Assembly (NCBI GenBank): GCA_002704685.1 | Contig: PAHD01000026.1 | Span: 34,032 to 61,289 of the forward strand | From: Fidelibacterota bacterium | GTDB lineage: Bacteria > Fidelibacterota > Marinisomatia > SCGC-AAA003-L08 > D37C17 | Reading direction: 5' to 3' | Length of the DNA: 27,258 nucleotides | Part shown: piece after piece, positions 7,487 to 15,711 of the stretch | Numbering within the stretch: position 1 is the stretch's first letter | How the letters are laid out: the number at the start of each line of letters is the position of its first letter | Program-made: the position numbers and the translations under genes | The notes under the pieces: generated by a model | Told to the model about the DNA's origin: nothing | What the model saw: only the letters and a program-made list of their open reading frames with translations | Databases searched by the model: none

Positions 7487-9627
7487 AATTGAACCTCCAA
7501 GATTATAGAAATATTGTTGAGTCATTAAACGAGGGTATTATTATTTTAAATAAAGACAATTGTATACTCTACGCAAACAAATATACGCAAAATCTTTTAT
7601 CTACAAATTTTAAAAATCTATTAAACATAAAATTCAGTTCTCTATTTTCTAAAAAATTATCTAAGTTAATTGAGGACTCTATAAATTCTTCTCAAAATAC
7701 ATTAAATGATATAGAAATTTATGATAAAAATAATAAAAAACTTTTTATTAATATATCATCAGAAAAAGTTGATATCTCAGAAGATTTTTATAGATTAATT
7801 ATTATTGATGATATAACAAAAATTCACACAGAAGAAATTAAAAAATCATGTATTTATAAAATTTCTGAAGCTATACATGATTCAGATCATTTAGATACTC
7901 TTTATAATGAAATTCATTTTATACTTTCAACGGTAACGGATGTTAAAAACTTTTATATAGCCCTAATTGACTGGGAATCAGAGCTTATTACATTCCCTTA
8001 TTTTGTTGACCAGTATGACAAAATACCTTCACCATATAAAATGAAAAAAGGACTGACAGAATATGTTTTAAAATCAGGTCAATCTCTTTTGCTTAATAAA
8101 GAAATTTACAAAAATTTAATAAAAACACATAATATTGAACCAATTGGTCAAAGTTGTTATAATTGGCTTGGTGTACCATTAAAATTAGCAAATGGAAAAA
8201 CAATCGGTATGATTTGTGTTCAAAATTATACTGACGATTATATTTTCAGTGAAGAAGATAAAAAAATATTACAATATTCTTCTGATCAAATTGCAATGGC
8301 TATAAAACGAAAAGTTGACGATATTAAAATACATAAACAAGCTCATTATGATGATCTTACAGGTTTAACAAATAAAGCATTATTTCACGATAGGTTAGAC
8401 CAGGCAATACATAATGCTGAAAGAAAAGATGAAGTGTTAGCAGTTTTATTTATTGATCTAGATAATTTTAAATATGTTAATGACTCCATGGGTCATTCTA
8501 TTGGAGACAAGCTTCTTAAAATTATTGGTAACAAATTAATAGAATCAACAAGAAAAAGTGATACTGTATCAAGATGGGGTGGTGATGAGTTTACTATATT
8601 ATTACCTAATATAAAAAGACTTTCAGGTATTTATAAATTATGTGATAGGATTTTAAATACTCATCTTAATAACATTATTATCGAAGGTCAAGAACTACAT
8701 ATTACTGCAAGTATTGGCGTATCTTTATTTCCTCAGGATGGTATAAATCCTGACATGCTTATAAAAAATGCTGATGCTGCTATGTACAAATCTAAGGAAT
8801 TAGGTAAAAATCAATTTCACTTATACAAACCAGATATAAATGAAGAGGTCATGGAGAGACTTAATGTTGAAACAAATTTATTTAGAGCAATAAAAAATGA
8901 AGAATTTCAGATTGTATACCAACCACAATTATCATTAAAATCAAATAAAATTGTTGGTTTTGAAGCTCTTGTAAGATGGAATCAACCAGATATGGGAGTT
9001 CTTGCACCCTATAAGTTTATTCCAATTGCTGAAGAAACTAATTTAATTATACCTTTAGGAGAATGGATAATAAAAAAAGTATGCGAACAAGCAAAATTGT
9101 GGCATGATAAAGGATATCACCTTAAAGCCGGTATAAATATTTCAGCAAAACAATTTAATCAAGATAAATTAGTTCAAATAATTCAGAGTACAATAAATGA
9201 AACCTCTATTAAACCAAGTCTTATTGAACTTGAACTTACAGAGAGTATTATTATGAAAAATGTAAATCGAACATTAAAAATATGTAAAGAATTAAAAAAA
9301 ATGGGTGTTAGTATATCTGTTGATGATTTTGGTACAGGCTATTCTTCATTAAGTTATTTAAAAGACTTTCCTATAGATAAACTAAAAATAGACCAATCTT
9401 TTATATCTAATTTAGCTGATCATGATGGTGATGATGCAAAAATTGCAAATCTTGTTATCGACCTTGGACACAAACTTGGTTTGGAAGTGGTAGCTGAAGG
9501 TGTTGAAACACAGAATCAAATTGATTTTTTAAGAAAATATGCATGTGATGAAATTCAAGGTTTTATATTAAGCAAACCTTTAGAAATGAATGAATTTGAA
9601 AAATTGATTCATAGCCACTCTAATTAA
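7483..9627 (+). CDS. PAS-GAF-GGDEF-EAL cyclic-di-GMP signalling protein
   Basis: Predicted cytosolic bifunctional regulator making and degrading cyclic di-GMP. Order: PAS-like sensor (about residues 5-115), GAF sensor (about 130-275), GGDEF cyclase (about 285-445) and EAL phosphodiesterase (about 455-705). The cyclase A-site is canonical, RWGGDEF with G366 to F370, and the inhibitory I-site RKSD sits five residues before it. The phosphodiesterase has FEALVRW (E494), ELELTES, DDFGTGYSSLSYLKD and EGVET, so both activities look intact. No membrane segment is visible, so the signal is probably intracellular. It is the only clear signalling gene in the window. Its 3' end overlaps the convergent dus gene by eight bases. 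Confidence 0.94.
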   Translation: MKLNLQDYRNIVESLNEGIIILNKDNCILYANKYTQNLLSTNFKNLLNIKFSSLFSKKLSKLIEDSINSSQNTLNDIEIYDKNNKKLFINISSEKVDISEDFYRLIIIDDITKIHTEEIKKSCIYKISEAIHDSDHLDTLYNEIHFILSTVTDVKNFYIALIDWESELITFPYFVDQYDKIPSPYKMKKGLTEYVLKSGQSLLLNKEIYKNLIKTHNIEPIGQSCYNWLGVPLKLANGKTIGMICVQNYTDDYIFSEEDKKILQYSSDQIAMAIKRKVDDIKIHKQAHYDDLTGLTNKALFHDRLDQAIHNAERKDEVLAVLFIDLDNFKYVNDSMGHSIGDKLLKIIGNKLIESTRKSDTVSRWGGDEFTILLPNIKRLSGIYKLCDRILNTHLNNIIIEGQELHITASIGVSLFPQDGINPDMLIKNADAAMYKSKELGKNQFHLYKPDINEEVMERLNVETNLFRAIKNEEFQIVYQPQLSLKSNKIVGFEALVRWNQPDMGVLAPYKFIPIAEETNLIIPLGEWIIKKVCEQAKLWHDKGYHLKAGINISAKQFNQDKLVQIIQSTINETSIKPSLIELELTESIIMKNVNRTLKICKELKKMGVSISVDDFGTGYSSLSYLKDFPIDKLKIDQSFISNLADHDGDDAKIANLVIDLGHKLGLEVVAEGVETQNQIDFLRKYACDEIQGFILSKPLEMNEFEKLIHSHSN

Positions 9628-10579
9628 TACTTTTTAAAACACTTTCTATCTCTTCTATTGTTTCAGATTTCATAATTTCTTTTCGATAAAAAGATGAGTT
9701 ATTAAAGCTTTTAATATAGTAACTTAAATGTTTTTTAGATAAATTTATTACAACTTTATTACTTTTATATTTTTTTAATAAACTAACATGCTCAAAGCAA
9801 ATACTTAGAATTTCACTTAAACATATTTTTTCATTTTGTTCACTTTTTATAAATGAGACTATATCTCTAAAAATCCAGGGCTTACCTAAAGAACCTCTAC
9901 CAATCATAACACCATCACATTTTGATATTTTCTTTAATTTTTTATAATCATCAATAGATGTAATATCACCATTTCCGATAATCGGAATTGATTTTACTGT
10001 TTCTTTTAGCTCTCCAATCATATTCCAATCAGCTGAACCTTTATACATTTGTTTTGAAGTTCTTGCATGCAATGTAATAGCTTTAACTCCTGATTCTTCC
10101 AAAATTATTCCTGCATCGTTTATTATAATATTATTGTAATCCCAACCTGCTCTCATCTTTACTGTAATAGGTACATCTTTAACTGCATTTACTGTATTTG
10201 AAGCAATTTTCCTCATTAGCTCTAAATTTTTTAAAGCCGCAGAACCTCCGCCTTTTTTAGTTACTTTTGGTACAGGACAACCAAAATTTATATCAATAAT
10301 ATCAGGTTTGAATTTATTATATATATTGAATGCTGATTCTGCAACAGTATCGGGATCATTACCAAAAATTTGTACACCTATAGGTCTTTCAAAATCATCA
10401 AATTTAACCATATCTAAGGTCTTAACATTTTCTCTTATTATACCGTCTGCGCTAACAAACTCTGTATAAACAACAGATGCTCCATATTTTTTGCAAATAA
10501 TCCTGAATGGTTGATCCGTAACTCCAGACATTGGAGCTAAAAATAATGGGTATTTAATGTTAATGTTACCAATTTTCAT
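9620..10579 (-). CDS. dusB: tRNA-dihydrouridine synthase, DusB/NifR3-like
   Basis: FMN-dependent reductase that converts uridine to dihydrouridine in tRNA. The N-terminal barrel starts PLFLAPMSGVTDQPFR. The catalytic Cys is C101 in DINFGCPVPKV, followed by KKGGGSAAL, which is typical of the DusB branch. VKMRAGWD, HARTSKQMYKG and IGNGDI contribute flavin and RNA contacts, and GVMIGRGSLGKPWIF is the usual phosphate-binding end of the barrel. Length (319) is normal. It is the lone - strand gene between two + strand runs. It reads divergently from yajC across a 44-bp A/T-only spacer and converges on the GGDEF/EAL gene with an eight-base overlap ending at TAG. Confidence 0.95.
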   Translation of the reverse strand: MKIGNINIKYPLFLAPMSGVTDQPFRIICKKYGASVVYTEFVSADGIIRENVKTLDMVKFDDFERPIGVQIFGNDPDTVAESAFNIYNKFKPDIIDINFGCPVPKVTKKGGGSAALKNLELMRKIASNTVNAVKDVPITVKMRAGWDYNNIIINDAGIILEESGVKAITLHARTSKQMYKGSADWNMIGELKETVKSIPIIGNGDITSIDDYKKLKKISKCDGVMIGRGSLGKPWIFRDIVSFIKSEQNEKICLSEILSICFEHVSLLKKYKSNKVVINLSKKHLSYYIKSFNNSSFYRKEIMKSETIEEIESVLKSIN

Positions 10580-10623
10580 ATATTTAAATATATTTATATA
10601 TATATAATTAATTAATATATAAT
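10580..10623. promoter_or_regulatory. A/T-only divergent promoter region between dus and yajC
   Basis: These 44 bases separate two divergent start codons and contain no G or C at all. They must hold the promoters and leaders for both genes, unless promoters lie inside the coding regions. TATAAT-like hexamers occur on both strands (for example TATAAT near 10611 on +), but no -35 box can be singled out from such simple sequence. There is no Shine-Dalgarno sequence for either gene. The role is inferred from gene orientation. Confidence 0.55.
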
Positions 10624-10899
10624 ATGGAAATTTTACAAAAATTAGGATCTCTTCCTATATTTATTTTAATGTTTGTTGTTATATATTTTTTAATGATAAG
10701 ACCACAGTCTATTCAACAAAAAAATCATCAAAATATGCTTAATAATCTCAAAAAAGGTGATAAAGTATTAACCAGAGGCGGAATAATTGGTAAAATTATT
10801 GATTTTCAAGGCAAAAACAACAATATAATTATTCTAAGTATTGATGGATCTACAAATATTACTATTATGAAGTCATATATTTCATCCATTCAAAATTAA
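10624..10899 (+). CDS. yajC: Preprotein translocase subunit YajC
   Basis: Small accessory subunit of the Sec translocon that associates with SecDF. The 91-residue product has one membrane helix near the N-terminus (about residues 10-24) running into the family hallmark FLMIRPQ. The cytosolic domain follows, with QNMLNNLKKGDKVLTRGG and IIGKIIDF. secD/secF do not follow as they do in many genomes; fmt comes next with a TAATG overlap. It heads the + strand run through hflX. Confidence 0.93.
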   Translation: MEILQKLGSLPIFILMFVVIYFLMIRPQSIQQKNHQNMLNNLKKGDKVLTRGGIIGKIIDFQGKNNNIIILSIDGSTNITIMKSYISSIQN

Positions 10900-11822
10900 T
10901 GAAAATAGTTTTTTTTGCTAATGGAACTTTTGCATTACATTCACTAGATATTCTTAACAAAAATTCTAAACATTATAAAATAAAAGCAGTAGTTACAAAT
11001 GAAGATAAAAAATCGGGTAGAGGTCAAAAGCTAAATGAAACTTTAATTTCAAAATTTTCTAAAAAAAACTTATTAAATGTTATAAAAATTAAAAACTTTA
11101 ATGATAAAACATTCATTAACAATTTAAAAGAATTAAATGCTGATTTATTTATAGTAATATCTTATAGAATATTACCTGAATTTATATATAGTATACCAAA
11201 ACTAGGCTCTATAAATATCCATACATCAGTTCTACCAGAATATAGAGGCGCTGCACCAATACAAAGGTCTATTATCGATGGTAAAAAATATATTGGTTTA
11301 ACATCATTTTTTTTAAATGATAATATTGACCAAGGAAATATAATTCTCACAAAAAAAATTCCAATAGATAATTTTATAACATATGGTGAAGCATTTGATA
11401 ATCTTTCAATTATAGCATCTTCATTTTTAATAGAAACACTAGATTGTATACAAAAAAATAAAAAATTAGTAGTTCAATCAAATGAAAATGTAAGTTATGC
11501 AAAAAAAATTAAGAAAGAAGATTATATAGTGAATTTAAATACTTCATCTAAAAATGTTCACAACAAAATTAGGGGCCTAACACCACCGGGGTGTTATCTT
11601 TTTTTTAATAGTAAGAAAGTCAAATTATATAAAACTTATTTTAATAAATCGACATTACCTGTAGGAACATATGAAATAGAAAAAAATACTTTATTAATTG
11701 GGTGTAAAAGTGGTTGTTTGGAAGTCAAGAAAATACAATTTGAAGGAAAAAAAATAATTAATATTATGGATTTTAGTAATATGAATTTTAAAGATAATAT
11801 TATTTTTAAATCGATAAAATGA
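10899..11822 (+). CDS. fmt: Methionyl-tRNA formyltransferase
   Basis: Transfers the formyl group of 10-formyl-THF to initiator Met-tRNA for translation initiation. The Rossmann-type N-domain carries INIHTSVLPEYRGAAPIQ, which includes the catalytic Asn and His and the SLLPxYRGAAPI-type loop. DNIDQGNII supplies the catalytic Asp region. The C-domain (about 205-305) has IRGLTPPGCYLFF, a typical Fmt start. The N-terminal nucleotide loop reads FFANGTFALHSL, diverged from the usual GTPxFAxxxL. Length (307) is normal. No def gene is adjacent. The stop overlaps the next start as ATGA. Confidence 0.94.
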   Translation: MKIVFFANGTFALHSLDILNKNSKHYKIKAVVTNEDKKSGRGQKLNETLISKFSKKNLLNVIKIKNFNDKTFINNLKELNADLFIVISYRILPEFIYSIPKLGSINIHTSVLPEYRGAAPIQRSIIDGKKYIGLTSFFLNDNIDQGNIILTKKIPIDNFITYGEAFDNLSIIASSFLIETLDCIQKNKKLVVQSNENVSYAKKIKKEDYIVNLNTSSKNVHNKIRGLTPPGCYLFFNSKKVKLYKTYFNKSTLPVGTYEIEKNTLLIGCKSGCLEVKKIQFEGKKIINIMDFSNMNFKDNIIFKSIK

Positions 11823-12544
11823 AAATATTTTTTAAATATATATTAACACTTGGAACTTTTCTTGTCATTGGTTTGTTATTACTAGATAATGTTTTCCTAT
11901 CACTTTATGTTAATAAAAATAAAGATATCTATTTACCTGACTTAAGAAATATTGATTATAATATTGCAAAAGAGAAACTTGTAAATCTTGGTTTTAAAGT
12001 TGAAGTTTTATTTAGTGATTATAATCCTGCAAATGATCCTGGTGACGTAGTTAAAATATCACCTCGTCCATTTACAAAGTTAAAATCAGGTAGAATAATA
12101 AAATTAACAGTAGCAAGTGATAAAAATGATGTAATACTTGATGATTTCACAAACATATCACTAAGGAATGTAAAGCTAATTTTAAATAGAAGCGATTTAA
12201 AAATTGATACACTGCTTTACGAATATAATAACACTATTAAAAAAAATCATATAATAACTCAATTTCCTAAACCTTCAAAAGTTCTTAGATCAAATGATTT
12301 AGTCACTTTAGTCATTAGTCAAGGCAAGCCACCTAATTATTACATTACGCCAAACCTAGTAAACTTAAATCTTAATAAAGCAAAAGAAAATATTTCCAGA
12401 GCTGGTTTAATTTTAGGTAATATTACATATGAATATTCAAATGATTTTTTAAATAATACAGTTTTAGAACAGGATAAGACTCCAGGAATGAAACTATCTT
12501 TTCCTGCGAGGGTAAACTTAATAGTAAGTATGGATAAAAAATAA
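11819..12544 (+). CDS. PASTA-domain membrane protein (no kinase domain)
   Basis: Predicted inner-membrane protein with an extracytoplasmic PASTA array. One helix (about residues 5-30) anchors it. Three PASTA repeats follow at about 36-100, 104-168 and 172-239. The first begins DLRNIDYNIAKEKLVNLGF and the third PNLVNLNLNKAKENISRAGL. Each ends with the expected pattern of a hydrophobic strand plus VTLVIS-like residues. PASTA domains bind peptidoglycan fragments or muropeptides in Ser/Thr kinases and penicillin-binding proteins. Here neither a kinase nor a transpeptidase is attached. The position between fmt and rpe matches that of PrkC-type kinases in Gram-positive genomes. It overlaps both neighbours (ATGA, TAATG). 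A role in cell-wall sensing or anchoring is inference. Confidence 0.88.
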   Translation: MKIFFKYILTLGTFLVIGLLLLDNVFLSLYVNKNKDIYLPDLRNIDYNIAKEKLVNLGFKVEVLFSDYNPANDPGDVVKISPRPFTKLKSGRIIKLTVASDKNDVILDDFTNISLRNVKLILNRSDLKIDTLLYEYNNTIKKNHIITQFPKPSKVLRSNDLVTLVISQGKPPNYYITPNLVNLNLNKAKENISRAGLILGNITYEYSNDFLNNTVLEQDKTPGMKLSFPARVNLIVSMDKK

Positions 12545-13197
12545 TGAAAAAAAGAATAATATCGCCATCATTGCTTTCAGCAAATTTTACAAGATTAAAA
12601 GAAGATATTAAAGTTGTTGAAGATGCAGGTGTTTCTAGACTTCACTTAGATGTAATGGATGGACATTTTGTACCAAATTTAACGTTTGGACCATTTATAA
12701 TTAAAGATATTAGAAAAATTACTAAATCTCACTTAGAAACTCATTTGATGATAACCAATCCACATAAATATTTTGATGAATACATAAAGGCTGGTTCTGA
12801 TACGTTAATTTTCCATTATGAAGCTTCTACAGATATAAATAGGGATTTAAAATATATTCAAGAAAGAGGAGTTAAAGCAGGAATTGCCATAAATCCAGAT
12901 AGTGATTACAAACAGCTACTTAACTATACTGAAAACTTAGATTATATTTTAATTATGTCTGTTTTTCCAGGATTTGGTGGACAGTCATTTATAGAATCTA
13001 CATTAGACTCTATGAAGTTCCTAAAAGATAACACTAAAGATTCAGATATACTTATCGGTGTTGATGGAGGAGTTAATATTAATACAATTGACAGAGTTTA
13101 TGAAACTGGCATTGATGTAACAATTGTTGGTTCTGGCCTATATGGTGCAAATAATATTAATAAGAGATATAACGATTTAATATTTAATGGTAAGTAA
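12544..13197 (+). CDS. rpe: Ribulose-phosphate 3-epimerase
   Basis: Interconverts D-ribulose 5-phosphate and D-xylulose 5-phosphate in the pentose phosphate pathway. A TIM barrel of 217 residues, the usual length. ISPSLLSANF opens the barrel. The metal ligands are H34 and D36 in LHLDVMDGHFVPN, H67 in THLMI, and D174 in GVDGGVN. MSVFPGFGGQSF is the conserved phosphate-binding loop region. All catalytic residues are present. It overlaps the PASTA gene (TAATG) and the lipid kinase gene (11 bases). Confidence 0.97.
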   Translation: MKKRIISPSLLSANFTRLKEDIKVVEDAGVSRLHLDVMDGHFVPNLTFGPFIIKDIRKITKSHLETHLMITNPHKYFDEYIKAGSDTLIFHYEASTDINRDLKYIQERGVKAGIAINPDSDYKQLLNYTENLDYILIMSVFPGFGGQSFIESTLDSMKFLKDNTKDSDILIGVDGGVNINTIDRVYETGIDVTIVGSGLYGANNINKRYNDLIFNGK

Positions 13198-13774
13198 AAC
13201 ACTTTCTTTTAAAAATGAAATTTACAGAAAATTAATTCACTTTTGTTCTTTAATATTTTCTCTATTATACTTCTACAATGATTTTTTATATTTTTTTACC
13301 GTTCTTTTTATATCAACATTATTTATCACATTTATAAATATTTATTATTATAAGATTGTTAGTTTAATTAACAAAAAAATTAATATTGATTTTGTTATTA
13401 GAGATAACGAATATCGTTCATTTTGGAGCGCAACACTCATGATGTTTGGGTTTTTACTAATAACATTTTTTTTTTCAAAAGATGTAGCAATTATTTCTAT
13501 GTTAATAACCTCCATATCTGATCCACTTGCAGCTTTATTTGGAATTAAATATGGTCAAATAAAGCTATTTAATAATAAAACATTGGAAGGTTCATTTATT
13601 TTCATATCTTCAACTTTCTTAGTTTTGTTTTTTTATCTCAATACCATCTCAATTTTTATTTTAATTGTATCAATTATGATTTCTCTAACTGAACTATTTA
13701 CTCCAATGAAATATGATAATTTTTCAATACCAATAGTTTCTGCATTATTACTAACAGGTTTTAATATTTATTAA
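13187..13774 (+). CDS. SEC59/DGK1/VTE5-type CTP-dependent lipid kinase (predicted)
   Basis: Polytopic membrane protein resembling dolichol kinase, yeast CTP-dependent diacylglycerol kinase and phytol kinase. Matching motifs are E11-x-x-RK-x-x-H18 near the N-terminus, SDPLAALFG (111-119), KTLEGS (131-136), and TELF followed by KYDNFSIPI (168-183). About five to six hydrophobic segments are visible in 195 residues. Family members phosphorylate a lipid alcohol using CTP. The substrate here (polyprenol, phytol or diacylglycerol) cannot be decided. A T10 run near 13468 lies within the reading frame, which stays open. The family call is fairly firm, the substrate unknown. Confidence 0.8.
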   Translation: MVSKTLSFKNEIYRKLIHFCSLIFSLLYFYNDFLYFFTVLFISTLFITFINIYYYKIVSLINKKINIDFVIRDNEYRSFWSATLMMFGFLLITFFFSKDVAIISMLITSISDPLAALFGIKYGQIKLFNNKTLEGSFIFISSTFLVLFFYLNTISIFILIVSIMISLTELFTPMKYDNFSIPIVSALLLTGFNIY

Positions 13775-15711
13775 TGAGCTTTCTTGCCAGTATATATCTT
13801 TGGTTATTACCTGCAACTTTAATACCGATAATTTTTCATTTTTTAAAGAAAAGAAATTTAAGAAACCTGAGATTCAGTACCACGCGTTTTTTAGTAGATA
13901 TGAAAGAAGATTCATTAAAAAAAATAAATTTAATAAATATAATTTTATTGATAGTAAGAACTTTGATAATATTATTTTTAATTCTAATGATTTCTAAACC
14001 AATATTTTCTTTCCAAAATAGAAATATTGTAAATGGTGAAGAAACAGTTTTTTATATTGTTGTAGATGATTCGTATTCAAACAGTAAATTCCTCAATGAT
14101 AATTTTAAATCTTTATTAAATGAAATAATTAATAATTATACTCCTGAAACAAATATTTTAATTAAGGGATTAAGTGGAGAAATTTATAGTGATTTACAAT
14201 CATTGCAAGATTTTAACAAAAATCAAAAATTTAATTTTAAGAAATATGGAATTTATAATTTTGATAACACATTCATACCAGTAACTGATAAATTTGAAAA
14301 TTTTTTAAATAAAGATTTATACATTATATCTGATTTACATTCATCATTAATTAATAGAGAGGTTAATATGGATGGTTGGAATATTTTTATATTTGAACAT
14401 AACACTTTAAATCATCCTATAATTATAAATAATTTATATATTAAAGATAATATTATTACAAATAACGAAATTGTTTCAATTTCTTTAAATGCTATTAATT
14501 TATCCAATGAATCATACCAAGATATTGATATTTCATTGTTTATTAATAATATAAAAGTTTCTGACAGTAATACAAGTTTTAGCAATAATGAATCAAAAAC
14601 AATTAATTTTAATACCTCATTTCCTGATAAAGGTATTTACAATTGCTATTTTTCTGTAAATGATTACAAGTATTACTTTAATATAAATATAGATACAAAA
14701 AAAACAATTGCTTTAATTTATGATAACGTTGAGAGTATAAAATATATTGATAATGCACTAATAGCATATAATGAAATCTATGAGAACCTACAAATAGATA
14801 AATTTGTAACAAATAATTTTATAAGTAGTACAGATAATTATGATTCTATTGTAATATTTGGATCAGAATATCTAACTGATGATATAGTTTCTAATATTTT
14901 ATACAAGACCTCAAATGTTTTATTAATTCCAAACAATACGTTAAATCTTTATCCATTTTCTAAATATTTTAATGATATAAAAAAAGAAAATTTAAACCCA
15001 CAAAAATCAATGATAAGTAATAAAATGAATAGAAAATACAAAAATGATTCATTCCTTGATAATATTTTTAATAAATCAACTACTGACATACAAATAAATA
15101 ATTATTTTAATCTTAATATATCAGACAATTCAATATTATTTCTTGATAGTCAAAATTCAATGCTTGACAAATATAATAGTAATAATAATAATCTTTATGT
15201 ACTTCCCATACCCTTAGATATAAAATCTTCAAACCTACCTGTTAGTGGCTCATTTATTCCTTTATTAAACTATCTTTTAAGATTAAATGATTTTAATTAT
15301 TATAACTACATAGATGATTTAATTGTTATCGATGATTCATATAAGGAATTTTCATTTAATATTAATATAAACGAAAAGTTATATCAATATACAAATGGAT
15401 ATTTCATTGATAATTCTCTTTATGCTGATAAACCAGGTTTTCATAAAGTATTTGTTAACGATATTAAATTAAATGATTTTGCTGTAAATATTAAAAATTC
15501 AGAATTAATTCCTCAAAAACTTAATAAAGACAGTATTAATATTTTTTTTAATAATCCTCTTATAGTAGATTCTTTTAGTGATTTTAATAATAAACTTAAT
15601 TCCCTAATATCTGGTATTTATCTTTGGAAATATTTTTTATATGTAGTTTTAATACTAATTATTATAGAAATGTATATTTCAAATATTTACCTGTACAAAA
15701 CAAATGATTAA
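13774..15711 (+). CDS. BatA-type membrane protein with vWA-like domain
   Basis: A large membrane-anchored protein with the BatA N-terminal double-helix domain (about residues 1-80). This is recognisable from SIYLWLLPATLIPIIFHFLK followed by RNLRFSTTRFL and a second helix IILLIVRTLIILFLILM. A vWA-like domain begins at about residue 92, with a MIDAS-type DDSYS (D98, S100, S102). The long extracytoplasmic middle (about 200-600) is rich in Asn, Asp, Ile and Ser. One C-terminal helix (about 617-637) follows. Relatives in FCB-group bacteria occur in aerotolerance (Bat) or MoxR clusters, but no MoxR ATPase is seen here. The start overlaps the preceding stop (TAATG). Function is unproven. Confidence 0.82.
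   Translation: MSFLASIYLWLLPATLIPIIFHFLKKRNLRNLRFSTTRFLVDMKEDSLKKINLINIILLIVRTLIILFLILMISKPIFSFQNRNIVNGEETVFYIVVDDSYSNSKFLNDNFKSLLNEIINNYTPETNILIKGLSGEIYSDLQSLQDFNKNQKFNFKKYGIYNFDNTFIPVTDKFENFLNKDLYIISDLHSSLINREVNMDGWNIFIFEHNTLNHPIIINNLYIKDNIITNNEIVSISLNAINLSNESYQDIDISLFINNIKVSDSNTSFSNNESKTINFNTSFPDKGIYNCYFSVNDYKYYFNINIDTKKTIALIYDNVESIKYIDNALIAYNEIYENLQIDKFVTNNFISSTDNYDSIVIFGSEYLTDDIVSNILYKTSNVLLIPNNTLNLYPFSKYFNDIKKENLNPQKSMISNKMNRKYKNDSFLDNIFNKSTTDIQINNYFNLNISDNSILFLDSQNSMLDKYNSNNNNLYVLPIPLDIKSSNLPVSGSFIPLLNYLLRLNDFNYYNYIDDLIVIDDSYKEFSFNININEKLYQYTNGYFIDNSLYADKPGFHKVFVNDIKLNDFAVNIKNSELIPQKLNKDSINIFFNNPLIVDSFSDFNNKLNSLISGIYLWKYFLYVVLILIIIEMYISNIYLYKTND

Noticed and set aside
13460..13480. Possible frameshift at the T10 run in the lipid kinase gene
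   Set aside because: The frame continues through the run into the conserved SDPLAALFG and KTLEGS motifs, so no shift is needed.
13800..13997. Forward ORF overlapping the start of the BatA-type gene in another frame
   Set aside because: The BatA frame has clear membrane-domain motifs here, and the other frame lacks any.
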